NCBI GenBank assembly: GCA_004026145.2
Contig: CP034985.2
Span: 9,444,424-9,508,423, forward strand
Length of the DNA: 64,000 nucleotides
From: Takifugu bimaculatus
Lineage: Eukaryota; Chordata; Actinopteri; Tetraodontiformes; Tetraodontidae
Direction of reading: 5' to 3'
The translations under genes and the position numbers were made by a program. Of this stretch, positions 1 to 12,687 are shown one piece after another (the stretch's first letter is position 1; each line of letters opens with the position of its first letter). The notes beneath the pieces were generated by a model. That model saw only the letters and a list, made by a program, of their open reading frames with translations. It was not told the origin of the DNA and ran no database searches.

Positions 1-3000
1 GACACACCCCTGATCTGGAGTACTTTACATGCCTTGTTAATGATTGATTCTTTCTCCTCCTTTTTTACTACATTATCTTGTATAATGCTAAGAGGAATTT
101 AGGACTGTTAAAGCCAAATGGAGTAAAATGTAGCATGAAAATTGGCACCATTGCGTTTAGAGCTTGTTTTAATGATGTTCAGTTTAAATTGTTGCCCATC
201 TGGTGCAACGCCTGTTGCCTTTTATTGATTTGTCTGTTTTCGTTCTTGTAAGTAATGATTTAGTGAGAATGGGAAGCTGTTCGGCACCGTTATTTCCAGA
301 GTGAAAGCTGGAAATATCCTTTAAGAGATTGTGTCTGAAACCCAGCAAATTGTGGCAATAAATAAAACAAATAGCGTTGTAAGATGACTTTATACAAAAG
401 CGCAGCTGAACTCTCCACCGGCTCAGCGGCTCCATATTATACTTTAATCCTGGGAAAAAAAATGTTGCAAGAAAAGGAGGAATTAATCTGAATTAGTGCT
501 TTGACTGATCTTATTGACTCTGTAAATGTGTCACTGCTCCCCTGAGGGGAAAATTAATATCCCTCGAACTGAGCAGAGCGACAGATTATCCACGTTATCT
601 CATTGGCTCATTAGCTTCTGATGACAGCAGGCTCAGCCGGTGTTAAAAAAATAAGCTTTCCGACTGTCACGCATGTTCCGAAACACCTCTGAAAATAATC
701 AGAACTGAAGAATTAATCCTTATCTTCAGAACACAGTAGGATTTCATGCGTCGTGTCCAAATTTTGCTTCCACTTTCAAGCTTTTTATTCCAAATACAGT
801 TAATTCCAATATTATTCCAGACATTATTCATATTTCATGCTCCCCAAAAACTTTTCCACTCATCATGTGATCATGTGACTTCTTAACTCTTAGTTGTAAC
901 GATCACTACTCCCAAATCTCATTTTTTTCAGGTTATTTCCTCAGTTCTGAAAGTAGTTTCTGTCTGCTACCAGTGCTAATTATACGTGGATGCAATCATT
1001 CACCCTGCCTTCTGTCAAACCTCCCTTTTGTAGCCCCATTTCCAAAATCTCTGACTCTTTTTGGCAGCTCGTAGTTTGATGTTTGTATGTCTGTCCAGAA
1101 AAATTCCATGAATACTAATGCCTCAGTCTCCCGCTGCAGAAGCCTCACTAATGCCCTTTCAGGAATATTCCTCGCCTTTTGACGGGATTAGAGTTGTGTG
1201 TTTAGCTGGCTAATATGAATAAAGGTCTGAATTCAAAGAGGGAATATCAGAGGACTGGCGAGGCATCTACAGTATTTCAGCCCCTTCTGTCAGTCCAGTC
1301 ATGTTTATTAAAGGTCCCATGGCATGAAATTTTCATTTTATAAGTGTTTTTAATGGTGATATGGTGATAGACCTAAACCATCCAGTGGAGAATATTCTCC
1401 ACCTTTGGTAATGCGAACGCTCGGGCAGGCCTGTCTAAAAACCTCCCCTTATTTCATCATAAGCTGAGCTACGACTACCATACCCTGGGCACAAGCTATT
1501 CAAGGCCACACCCCCGCCGCCCACCCTGCCCTGCCTCTCTCCAGCTAATTAGCATTTATAGCTGCAGACACCTGAGTGGCACCACTGAAAGAAAGCTCAT
1601 TGTGGGACTAGTTCTCTGTTGACAAATCACGATTCTTAACAACACTGTTCATTTGTGGAAAATGAAAGTGTAGAGTTCTCCAGTTTCATCCCTCCCCAGC
1701 AGTTTCAGGTGTCTCGACGTCCTCCCTCATCAGGCTGACTGTGGGGCTCTCTGGCAGATTTACACCTCGTCCTCCCAACATTCATTCATCCTGGATTGGA
1801 CTCAACTCCAGTCCATGTTCAGAGATTTGGATTATTTAGTCAACCGTCTGCTGACTTCTGCTCTCCTGTAATCTGTTGTCAGATTTGCTGCATATGTTCT
1901 CTTGTCTTCCTGGTATATTTTCAGCAGAATACTGATGAACTTTATTCTAAATCTGCTGCTGTCAGGGGGAATCTGCTACAGTTGGGCGATAACTGTCACC
2001 CATTATTTACACTGTAAAATCCATCATTTTTTAAAACGTAAGATTACATTTTCCTTTGTTTAAAAGATATTAAATCTTTAAATAATATATCTGAACAATG
2101 AAATATATATAAATATATAAATTTTAAAGTTATTTCAGAAAAATGGAGAAAACATGACTAGCTCATCAACAACAACAATAATAATAATAATAGAATAGGG
2201 CTTAGCATAAATATGGAAGAGAACTGTGCAAACTTCAGTCTTTTCAGCACATTTCTGTGCTATTGCAGCTCCAGCAGAGCAGAGGAAACACACCTGATTA
2301 CCACTTTTGTCCACTGTTGTGTTTGCCCCATTTCCTTGCTTTGGGCAGTTTAGTGCCTCCGCTCTGCAGCACTTTGCACTAATGAAAAGTTGTCATAGCT
2401 CAGGCTGTGATGGATGGTAACGGAACAAGTTCTTGGAAGCTTTCTGGCACAGTTCGGCCATTGCAAGGAGAGGAGAAACGTCTCTGGTTGAACAAAAGGC
2501 AGAGATGTGATTGATGCCCCTGAACTCTGACCTCTGGCCTCAACTTAATCTGGATAAGATGCTTATTGCCCTGCTGCAAGGAGGCGCTACAATTTACTAA
2601 TGGAACCTAAACAAGTAAACATCATATTCAAGTATCTTCTTGTGAAGCTTTTTTTCATTTCAAAAGGAACAAATTTGACAATTCAAAGCCCCATTCTTTA
2701 TGATGGGAGGTAAAATGTCCAGGCCCCAGCGACGCATTCTGCAGTAATGACGTTTCCCCTGCTGGTTGTCATCATGCATAATCCCGCCAGAGGTTTGAAT
2801 TTGGCTGCTCTGCTGCTGCTGCACATCGGCCCGTTCACCCACTCGCCAGACAGAATTTGCAGAAGAGTTTCAGTTCCCTCCCACAAAACTTCACAAATCC
2901 TCGGGGAGGTCATATTACTATCCACCATTAGCCCTGAGCTGCTGACAGGCTGAGGCTGGCTGGGAGGAAACACGCAATAGGGAGCATACTGTACTTTTAA

Positions 3001-4800
3001 AGAGCATGAGCTTCCTGTTTAAAAAGGAGAACTACACTTGAATGTAAAAGAAACATCTCCACAGCACAATAAAACAGTCTTCAGCAACATGAGGTTTCAG
3101 TTAGCTGTAAAATAACTGCAAACAGGCCTGTCAAAAAGCCAGGATCTCCTTATCCAGGTCAGAATGTTTGAGGAATGAGGGGTTTTTCTAGTTGAGCTAC
3201 TGACATTCCCACCATAAAGAATGAGCCAGACCTTTTTAATCACTTATAAGAATCCTGGACACTTTAAACAGCATCTACATGTACATTTTTGAGCTTTATG
3301 TCAACTTCAGAATGGAGTTTGTATTTAATGTAAATTTTATTGAGTCAAAAAAGGTTTTCGAAAAGTGATTGGGGGCAAACGGCTGTTAAGGTGCTGTTCG
3401 ATAAGCAAACTGCTAAGATATAGGCTGTACCTTTCCCAAATAAAATCAAAATGTCCCTCTCATATTAGTCCCTGGCTCACAAAAGACATTTTAAGGAACA
3501 ACGAAGGTAAACTGTTCGCCGAGGCTCCAGCTGTTAAGAGCTGTGACGTGCTTTAACCTGATGCGGAGCAAATGTATGATATGACCCATGTTTGCAGCCC
3601 AAGCTGACCATCATCCTCCCATGATTCACCTGCACTGTTTGGCAGCACGCCACATTAATAGAGGCTGTAATGAGAAGACGGGCCTATTGACCAGCAGCCC
3701 CGCGTGATGAAGCACAGGACATACAAATCATAGCTGTCCAGCCTCATATTGACCAGGAGGAAGACGGGAGGGAGGAACGGGAGGAGGGAGTTTATGCAGC
3801 TGTGATGCTTTCAGGCCAACATAAAACCATGTGAGAATATGGATTGAAAGAGGAAAGCTTCCATTCAATTTTATTTTTTTTAATCCCTGAGTGCCTCAGA
3901 ATTCACAGGCTGGTGCAGGGGTCGGGGGCGCAGGGGTGCCGCAGACAGCTGCGTATCTGTATGATAACTGATGGAGGCGTCCTGGGGGTTGACCTGTTAA
4001 TGGTTCAGGAACCAACGCGCTCTTCTGTCTTCCCCGTCAGTCTCCATCACCAGCTGTCTCGTACGGCTGACAAATGGACTTTGATAACGCTCGGACCGTG
4101 AGGATGCTGTCACTGGTGTTGACCGACCATAAATCAGACCTCGGCCGCTCCATCACTTCAAATCCGGATTACAAAATAGGCGGCGTGATCCTGTGTCGGC
4201 ACTCAGAGAGGCCATTACCACACCTGTGATGAGTTTCTACAATACTGGCGGCTGATGCGTTGGGATAATCTGTTACTCTTTAATTGACTGTTTCTATGAT
4301 AACATCCAGAGCAGAGAGCTGTGATATGAAGCTTCTTTGCAGCCAGATTTTGCAAACTCTGCGTGAATCTCTCTCTTTTCCTATTTTTTCCACCAATCAA
4401 CATGTGATTTTCTGATTGTGCTAACGTACGAATGGGTTTAGCTTCATTTACTAACACTTAAATGCATCTTTCTGACAATAGTTTGGCATTTAAGAGCTGT
4501 ATACTGTGCTCTGGTTTAGTTGCCCGTGACTGCCCCCTTGTGGAAGATCATTTGATTTGCGTCTTCCTACCATACAATCAAATGTGTCCTTTACGTATTC
4601 CTAAGAACCTTTCAGCAACAACCCGAGAGTCAGAGGAATATTTTCACCCTATAGATCTTTTATTATATCAATGCATCTGTGGCTTTTAACGAAGATAGTT
4701 TGAAGCATTTTGACGGTGTTTTTCAATCCCAAAACAAACTAAAAAAAACCTCTCGCGATTATTCCAGACGAATTTATTGTGTTTTAAAGGGAACTCTTTT
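1..4800. other. Intergenic stretch without recognised gene
   Basis: I find no exon set with conserved coding content here. Open frames are short, lack coherent splice sites and resemble no family I know. The stretch holds a dispersed-repeat fragment near 1.31-1.61 kb, a short run of AAC and AAT triplets near 2.17-2.19 kb and ordinary AT-rich spacer. The last few hundred bases become more CpG-rich towards the baalc promoter. Confidence 0.6.
1311..1612 (+). mobile_element. Fragment of a teleost dispersed repeat
   Basis: The block opens with AAAGGTCCCATGGCATGAAA and runs through a gene-free stretch to AAAGCTCATTGTGGGACTAG. These two signatures are, from memory, the 5' part and a middle segment of a non-autonomous repeat that is dispersed in many teleost genomes and normally ends in a reverse-complementary GGGACCTTT-type terminus. 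No such terminus is visible, so the copy appears 3'-truncated. Family assignment is from memory only. Confidence 0.5.
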
Positions 4801-4839
4801 GAAACTCTGGCAAAGTTGATTGTGCTCATGCGCTTCAAA

Positions 4840-5518
4840 AAGCCCGTGTGGCGGATCATTTCCACGGTCTTCGCCCCGCGCTGAGCGGACGCTGCGAACG
4901 CGCCAGTCGCAGGTCCCCTGTCTGAGGGACAGATGACGGGGAATCTCCAGGGACAGAAAGCATACTGGAGCCCCCGTCTACAGCTGTGAAGCATTTTCCG
5001 TCTCTGATTTATTCTGCTGCGTTAGCCGAATTAACCGGACGCCATTCGCGTCGTGCGCCTCGGTGCGTCTTTTGTTGATTTCATCGGTTTCGCTGCTCGA
5101 TGATCGGCCTGTGCTGCTCACACAAGGATGCTCAAGACGTCCTTTTAACGTCTCTTCTTCTCTGCTGCTATTCTGGTCAGTTTTCCTGCATTTCCCCCGC
5201 AGCTTCAGAGCTGTCAAACTTCCTTGAACGTCTTGATGTTTGGCTGATCGATCAGCCGAACATCAAGTCACCTGATTATCAGAAGATGCTGCTATAGAAA
5301 CAGGATGAACGGACGTATTCTTTGAGGAATCGCTGCTGGGTTCACCTTCTGTTCTGTAAGTTCCATTCGCGTTATTGCGGATGTGATATAAGTTTAAAGC
5401 GGCACATGGGTTTAATAATTCGTTTATGAAAATGAAATCCGCTTCATTTATTCCGTCGCTTTCTGGCAGGGTGGGAAAGCGACCCAGCCGGGAAGAGAAG
5501 GCACTCCGATGCAGAGCG
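4840..5518 (+). promoter_or_regulatory. Probable promoter and 5' UTR of baalc
   Basis: CpG density rises here relative to the preceding 4 kb, and the segment lies immediately upstream of the baalc start codon at 5519. It contains a near-perfect 36-base inverted repeat at 5232-5267. No TATA box is obvious and the transcription start cannot be placed from sequence alone. Confidence 0.45.
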
Positions 5519-5742
5519 ATGGGCTGTGGGGGGAGCAGGACCGATGCTCTGGAACCTCGATACTTGGAGAGCTGGACCAAGGAAACGGAGTCGACCTGGC
5601 TGACCAGCACGGACACCGACCTCCCCCTGTCGTCCATTCAGAGCATCCCTTCTGAGAACTCCGAGGCCGGCTTCACCTCTGAGAAATCAGCCAGCCCTGG
5701 TAGAAATGATGAGGATTTAATGCATCTTACTGAGCGCCACCC

Positions 5743-5792
<50 letters not shown>

Positions 5793-7084
5793 ATTTTCTA
5801 CATGAGTAGAGTGAGTGACTCTCCAGAAACCTTTGATGTGCAGTCAGTAAATGCAGCACTGAAACAGATGAATCAGATGTGTTGATCCACTTTTTGCACT
5901 TGATTCTCAGCACATTTCCTCTCAAGGTCAGCGGGATGTGAATCGGTGAATGAGCAGAATCAGGCTGCATCAAAACACGGTTTTACTCCAGCTGGATTTG
6001 CTCTCATGGCAACAGATAGTGCTGGTAATGATTGTGGGCCGGGCATCCTTGATGCTCTCTTGTGAAGGGGAAAAACACGGCAGAGCTGTTTTTGTCCCCA
6101 TGAAAGGGCTCTGAAACAGGTTCAGATCCTATAATAACAGCTGTCCTGCTGCAGCCGTAAGAAACAATTTATTTTCTTCTACATCACTGGGGTGTGTGCA
6201 CGTTATACAGACCCTTGTGGTTCAAACCAGACACCATTTCCTCCGACAATCATGATTCAGAGCTCTGTCTGTCTTCACCACACACAGGCCTCTAATGGGA
6301 TTTTAGACCCAGGAACGTGTTCTGGGTACCAACTTGTGTGATGTTTTCCCACCACCTTCCAGTTCCAGATTTCTTCGAGGACAGCCTTCCACTTCCTGCT
6401 CAGGCGTACCTGAAGGTTTGTTCGGCCTTGTCTGAAGTCAGTCTGAATGAAGCGAAGTCCAGCGATCCTCCTGCCATCACCGACTCTCCAGCCAAAGAGG
6501 AAGCGACATCAGGCACCAGAGTGCAGCGCACGAGTGTTCTCCACACTCAAGAGATCGTAAGATCTGCATATTTAAAAAAAAAAAAATCCAAGTCTTGTCT
6601 TTTGTATTCATTCATTGTGGAAGGCTGATAAACATCCCATTATCTTCATCTGCTGCATTAAATCCTAATGTGTAGTAATGAATAAGAGCTCCACAGGAGT
6701 AGCATCATCACCCCCTACTGGCTGGTTTTATTAGTGGAATGACCCCTCCTCCCGTCAGAATGAATCATTTCCGCACCTTTCATGTACTCATTTGTTGCAG
6801 CTCCTGATTCATCATTTCGTTACTCCTATTCTTGTCTCATGAGAAAAGATCCTAGTGCCACAACCTGTAATTTAATCTGTTTAATCCTTCCTGATCAGAC
6901 CAAATGGCAGGACACTCAGATGTCCAGCAAGCAGGTGACCATCACGGTGACCCAAAGCGTCCACCTGGTGGACAAGAATAAGAAGGTGAAAAAGTCTCTC
7001 ACCACCTACGAGGTCATGAAGCCCGCGGAGACCCGGAAACAGGTGACCACGCAGAAAAACCTGGGTGCAGGTGACAGTGGATGA
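5519..7084 (+). CDS. baalc: BAALC, brain and acute leukaemia cytoplasmic protein (3 exons)
   Basis: Coding exons are 5519-5699, 6363-6556 and 6899-7084, all with GT-AG junctions, summing to 561 nt (186 aa). The protein starts MGCGGSR, giving an N-myristoylation glycine at position 2 and a palmitoylatable cysteine at position 3. This is followed by the family signature EPRYLESWTKETESTWLT. The last exon holds the second conserved block, KQVTITVTQSVHLVDKNKK, matching the vertebrate C-terminal region. In mammals BAALC is a lipid-anchored protein of neural and haematopoietic progenitors, reported to bind CaMKII at membrane microdomains. The family is usually about 145-185 aa, so the length is normal. 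A (CA)n tract lies just inside intron 1. A polyadenylation signal AATAAA is at 7314-7319. The gene is convergent with nme6. Confidence 0.93.
5744..5791. repeat. (CA)n microsatellite in baalc intron 1
   Basis: About 24 uninterrupted CA units begin roughly 45 bases after the exon 1 splice donor. Confidence 0.97.
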
Positions 7085-7217
7085 AGCCAAAGAGTTTAAG
7101 CGTTGCGATGATGTGGATGATGGCGCTGGTTAAAGACCAGGGAGGGACCGCAGCTTCTTTAAACTGGACCACCTCGACTTTAACGCACCACACTGTACCG
7201 TTAAAATACCCCAACAT

Positions 7218-7252
7218 TGATCAAATGTGCCGAGTGATCAAATGTGCCGAGT
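7218..7252. repeat. Tandem duplication in the baalc 3' UTR
   Basis: A 17-base unit containing TGATCAAATGTGCCGAG occurs twice head to tail, between the baalc stop codon and its polyadenylation signal. Confidence 0.9.
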
Positions 7253-7823
7253 ACTGGTTTTAACTTAACTTTTAGTTATCCTCTGAATATTCATCGGGAA
7301 ACTCTCTTAGAATAATAAAGACACTGTTGCTGCTGAATAGCATTTTTTTCTGCAGCCTTTAGGGAGATTTTGATGATTTTACTCGACAGTGAAACCAGGG
7401 TGGGTGGGTGTGAATAAATGTGTCAAAATGTCTGTAAATGTTGTGTATTTTTGTACAATAGTGTTAAAGGGTCATTTTATCCTGTTGGTGGGTCCAGTGA
7501 GTTTAAACATCTGTAAGCACCAAACAAGAGCGATTATCTTCCACTTTAGGCCAACAAAGACAAGAACATAACAGAAAATATGGGTAATTTTCTAATTTTG
7601 GTACGAAGCCTCCCCTCACATTTTTTACCCGTATTTATTAGTAACCAAACAACGCTCTTATTTTAATTGTGTGCACATGTTGCCTATCTCATTAAAATCA
7701 GTAGTAACGGCACACTGACAATGGACACATAATAAAGCTATATCAAACATGGCATGGAGCATCTTTCCTGTGGATTTGAGCCAACAGTCCTCAGCCATCG
7801 AGACTGAAACAGCAGATCTGAGG

Positions 7824-9096
7824 TCAGCTGTGTGGTGCGAGCGTGTGGGTGAGTTTTTGGAGGTCATATTGAATTTGTCCGGCTCGGAATAACGGCTCCT
7901 CCTTCTTCATCCAATCCTCCACGCAGAACTCCGGAAAGAAGAAACGGATTTCTCTCTCAGCCGACTCGACCGAATCTGATGAGAACAAAGGATGGAGTGG
8001 ATGTAACAGGTCATATAGGAGGAGCTTTAGTGCTCATGCAGGATTCAGAGGAGATGGGTGCGTATAGATCGCGTATGCATATGGAAACACTTTTGCTGGG
8101 GCTCACACTGTTGAAATGCCAGGCTTTAAAGCTGCATTGTGAGCCATTTAGATTTTTTTTTATAATCCAACCACTTCTGCGCAGTGATCATTTAGTATTT
8201 TAAAACTATATTTTATTAAGTGTGCCTCAATTGAAAGAAAAAAAACACGCCACAATTATTTTTGATCTGCGATCTTCTCCCTCCCTCGGTTTTTCCTTCA
8301 CTGCACTGATAAGCTGAGATCGTACTGTGATAATGATTTGTGTTGAGATAAGAACACACAGGGGGCTCCTACCTGAGCCATGTGTCGTGTTTCTTGTATC
8401 TGTGAGTCCAAACTGAGCCCTGATGGAGGCGGGGGAGGTGTGGCGCGCTCGGAACACTTTGGTGGGCCCCATCAGGTCTCTCCAGTGACGTATCGCGTCC
8501 TCTCGGGCTAAAACGTAAGCTCGCATAGGCCCACTGTGGCAGGAACAGCAACAGAAATCATGAGAGCTTCCAGAGAGGCTGATGGGCTGCTGTGATAAAC
8601 ATGGAAACCGCTGACTCAAAATCCTCCAAAAAGTGGCTCACCTCGACATGAATTCAACAAGTCTCTGGTAGAAGAAGCGCCCTGAGAGCCACCAAAAAAG
8701 TGCAGATATTTTAAGATTTAAATTGATTAATTTGTGTGCATCCATTACTGAAAACATTAAACCAGACCTGAATGTTCAGCGTAAAACCTCTCAGAGTCCT
8801 GTCGCCTCCAGACCAGATCTTTGCACCTGACGATCACAAAGCTGTTGTCCAGGATTCTCTGATGAAGAGCCTTGAAAAAGCAAAGAAAATATGACTTTTG
8901 GTCAAGTCTTAACACTTTTGAATTCGGTTCACTTGATGAATAAATCTACCGGTAGTTTAGCCTTAAAGACAGTAAATAAGAATCCCCAAAATACTGATAT
9001 ATTAACATGAAGACGTGAGCGCACCTCTAACATCAGCGGATGAGCAACAGCATCTGGTTTGATGACCGCCAGGGTGAGCTGCAGCACTTTGGCCAT
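7824..9096 (-). CDS. nme6: NME6, nucleoside diphosphate kinase 6 (5 exons)
   Basis: Reading the minus strand, exons are 9096-9025, 8870-8768, 8681-8642, 8533-8373 and 7975-7824. They total 528 nt (175 aa) with consistent phases and GT-AG junctions. The N-terminus LQLTLAVIKPDAVAHP, the core GPTKVFRARHTSP and the motif GLTDTRNTTHGSDS match the NDK fold. The histidine of THGSD is the phosphate-accepting residue, and KPDAV is the nucleotide-site lysine motif. NDP kinases transfer the gamma phosphate between nucleoside tri- and diphosphates. Mammalian NME6 is largely mitochondrial, has weak intrinsic kinase activity and partners RCC1L in mitochondrial nucleotide supply. Length is close to the human protein (about 186 aa). 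Convergent with baalc; a minus-strand AATAAA lies at 7639-7634. Confidence 0.94.
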
Positions 9097-9149
9097 GCTG
9101 CGAGCTGTCAGCAGCCTTTTCTACTGAAATACATGTTTTAAGCTTTAAT

Positions 9150-9150
9150 T

Positions 9151-9200
<50 letters not shown>
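9150..9200. repeat. (TA)n(TG)n compound microsatellite upstream of nme6
   Basis: About 10 TA units run directly into about 16 TG units. The tract lies 54-104 bases upstream of the nme6 start codon, in the 5' UTR or core promoter. Confidence 0.97.
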
Positions 9201-9202
<2 letters not shown>

Positions 9203-10559
9203 ATGCAATCAATCGGAATGGTAAGTTAGCTGGTTGTTTTAAAGCGCTTCAAAACATATCAATGCAGTGTAATTATCTGGTACCTTTATTATTTATATGA
9301 GCTTAATATCGTGAGAAATTACCAGCGTTCCTCACGTTTACTAACCTTAGTTGTGAACATTTTCAGTAATCAGTTGAAAGAGAGACCAACGCTGGGTGCC
9401 GCCATGTTGTCGCGAAAATAAAATGTTTTTTTCAAAATGTATTTTTAAATCTTCACTGTGTATAGAAGCAAACGTTGCCGTAATGTGACCGGTATGTTAA
9501 AAAATATATCAATGCCCACATAATAAGGTAATTTACGCGTTTAATGGCTCGTTTGCCCCGTTCGCTGATAAATAATGTCCCCTAGAAACATAATCGGCAC
9601 TAAGGTTCCTGTTACAAAAGCGTATGAGATGAACTACAAATTCGAGCTCGCGTGACATTTTTAAAATATATTCCTTGATCTGAGCTACATATTATTTGGT
9701 ATCAATATTTCAAAGATAATATGTGCGGTTATGCTGGATTTATATCGGGTGGGTATTTTCAATTGTCAGAGAGCTACTAGGAGGGATTGGAGGAGGGAGA
9801 AATTTCTGTCTATGGAATTTCATCAATGCAGGGGATCAGACACACAGTATGAGTTACAAACACGGAGCACATTCCAGCAATGCACCCGGCCACACCCGTA
9901 AAAGTAGTATGTGTGTAAAGGGGTTTGACATTCAGATAGGCCGAAAAGAGGGGAAGAAAGAGGGAATGGATGTTCCACATAGGTTTCTCCCACCTGCCCA
10001 TGTCATGTGACTTGGGTTGGTGCCACAGCTGTTACCATGAAGGGGGTGCAGAGAAGGAAGAGGGGAGGCTGTTGGTGGGTGAGGGGTTGAATTGAAGAAA
10101 ATTTTCAATGTCTGTGTACATACTGTCTATTTCATTTTCTATTTTCCATTAAATAATAGATTGCAATTTCCTCATTGAAATTCAGGGAACTGGAGAGTTT
10201 CTGGTTAAAGTCCCAGTTGTGGATCAAAAACTTGTGGGCCTGAGGCAGTGGGACATTTCCAGAGCAGTGCGGAGATGCCCTTGAGCAAGGTACAGAATCA
10301 CCCAACACTCAGAGCGGCTATCCAGGGCACTTTATTCACTCTGACAGCTCTCCCTCAATTTTTTTTATTTAAACTTTCAACAGAAATGATGAAAAGAAAT
10401 CTTTTATGCCTTAGAGATTTAAAAACCATTTCAACAGTGTGTGTGCGTGCGTGCATGTGAGAGAGACAGAGACAGAGAGAGACATTGTTTTTTAAGTAAG
10501 GGTCACTTCCTGTCATTTAAAAAGGTAGTGAGTCACAGATTGAAGGTGTAGAGCCACCC

Positions 10560-10650
10560 CCAAGCAAGCTCAGTTTCAAAAGACCCCTTTTTAACAGGAG
10601 GAAACCTTGATCAGGACCCTCCTGCTGACGACTACCCAAGTAAAGTTCTA
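10560..10650 (+). repeat. Short dispersed-repeat fragment
   Basis: The string CCCTTTTTAACAGGAGGAAA followed by CCTTGATCAGGACC is close to TTTTAACAGGAAGAAACCTC and AATCAGGACC at 63683-63713. Two copies of this short motif in one window, together with recollection of the same motif in other teleost genomes, suggest a dispersed repeat. Boundaries are unclear. Confidence 0.45.
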
Positions 10651-11084
10651 AGCTGTTTTCAATGAGCCCACATCTTAAGTGCCCTGAAAAGATGCTTAAT
10701 CATCATTTAGGGGGAGAGACTAATCACATGCCCAATCATGGGGAAATTTGAACTCAGTGTTTAGCCCATCCCTGGGAGGAGGGGGGGCAGCCACCAGATC
10801 AAGTTCAAGGTCACTGAAATAAGTCAGAACCAAGCGGTTGTTACAGAGACAACTGAGACCCAAATAATGAAGGTCTTGCATGGTTGATCTTGACTCGGTC
10901 TGCCATCCCTCAGAGACTTTTTTCTTCTCAACAGGTGACGGAGTGAACAGAGAGCAGCGTTTAGTCACCGCTGACTCCTCCGACCATCCTCAGCTGGCTG
11001 ATTCAGCTGATCCCACCCCCCCTGCAGCCGCCATAAACCCCCATCACTCTTTCATCTCGGCATCGCTGGAGTTTTGCTGCTGCC

Positions 11085-11130
11085 GCCGCCGCCGCCGTCG
11101 CTGCTGCTGCTGTTGTTCCTGCTGCCACCC
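11085..11130. repeat. GC-rich triplet run (CCG/CTG)
   Basis: Imperfect CCG triplets are followed by CTG triplets. They generate artefactual poly-Gln, poly-Ala and poly-Arg open frames on both strands. Confidence 0.8.
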
Positions 11131-12660
11131 CTGCAGTTGTCGCTCCCTTTTGGTGGGGAGTCGGGCAGCTGATTGACGACCCCTGCAGGCACCTCGTGTC
11201 CACACGCCCGCTACCAGCAAGGGATCATGGTGAAAATATGTCACATGTAGCAGCAAGAACAAGGACCTTGTTCTTCTGCTACCTGGACCTTTTCTGTGGC
11301 TATGGAGCACAGAGACGGAGCTCATCAAGTCGCCATTTATATCTTATAATTGCACGTTGTTGTCAGTAAAGCCGATCATTACTGCAAACGTAGGACTGGC
11401 TGCTGAGGAGAGGGGGCAGACGACACCTACGAGCTCTTTTATGTCCTAATTGTTTGACTGGTGAGAAAAGTCAGGGCTGCGTTTCCTGTCACTGACACCT
11501 CCTGGGACCTCAGGAGCAGACAGGACAATCGGAGGGACGTTGAAGTTGTACTGCGAGACAACGACAGAACAAGCTAATTAGAGATAATTCATTATTAAAA
11601 GCTGCACAGCCACGTCAGAATACAGGTTTTCCCCTGCGTCAAGCCTTCGACACCTCCTGGGAGTCCGGGGAAGTGGGTCGCCCTCACCTCTCAATCACCT
11701 GTTGGCTGCTTCAGTCTAAATGCCGACGACCCGTTGACCTCTGCTGCTCAATGCTACACCACACGGGACCTGGCCCCTCTGCAACAGCTGTGTCAACCTC
11801 AGCGCTCGCAACTGCTGTGGCTAGAGAAGTCCAGAGCGCAGCATTAATGTTAGAACCCGAAATGAGTCAGCAACAGGGCCCGGATGTATAGCAGGATGGG
11901 CTGGTCCACTTAGATGTTGGTCACTTGTCAGAGACAGAAACTATTTAAAAGCTATATATCAATTATAGAATTCAATTTGGACAAAATGTGTGAAAGCAAT
12001 CATTCCTAAAGTATCTTAAAAATCAGATCTTAAAATGATGTTTGGCAAATCTTCAGATGATTTAATTAAATAATATTCTAGTACATGAAGTAGCCCTTTA
12101 TGCAACCAAGAAAAATCAGGCTATTAATCCACTTTTGGGCCAGAAAATGACTAAAACATCACTTTTCAGTGCGAGTTTTTCATTTATTCAACCCAACAAC
12201 AATCTGTAACTCTCAAATAGTTATTTTTCTGCCAGGAGACATCCCGTCACCGCAGATGTTTAAAGATTTTAAGTCTCCTGTGAAGAACAGGGAGTGGATC
12301 TGCAAGGTTGTCCCCTCCTGGTGTCAGCTGCTGGTTTATTTATACCTATAGAAATCCACGCTGTCCACTCTTGAAGATACTATTCTGGGGACGCTCAAGC
12401 TGAACTCTACATGCTGCTGTCCTGGGGGTGGGGGTGACTCCCTCCTGCCAAGAAAAGCGTGTTGTGACCTCTGTTGAAGCAGCAGGACGTTGGCAACAGG
12501 GGTAGATGGGTATGACTGAGGGGAACAAAGTGATTAGCGGACGGGGGGCCCGGGGTGCCAGCAGGGGTTAAAAATAACCCTTCTGACCCAAATTGCAAAA
12601 AGCGCAGCAGAGCTGTGCAGCCCATGCACTGTATTCTCCTACATTTCACCTCACTGTCAA

Positions 12661-12687
12661 CCCCCCCCCCCCCCACCCACCCACCCC
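12661..12687. repeat. Poly-C / CCCACC tract
   Basis: About 14 C residues are followed by CCCA-type repeats. The minus strand therefore carries several G-runs compatible with a G-quadruplex. Confidence 0.85.

Noticed and set aside
10880..11328. Overlapping poly-Gln/Ala/Arg frames
   Set aside because: They are artefacts of a CCG/CTG triplet run read in several frames.
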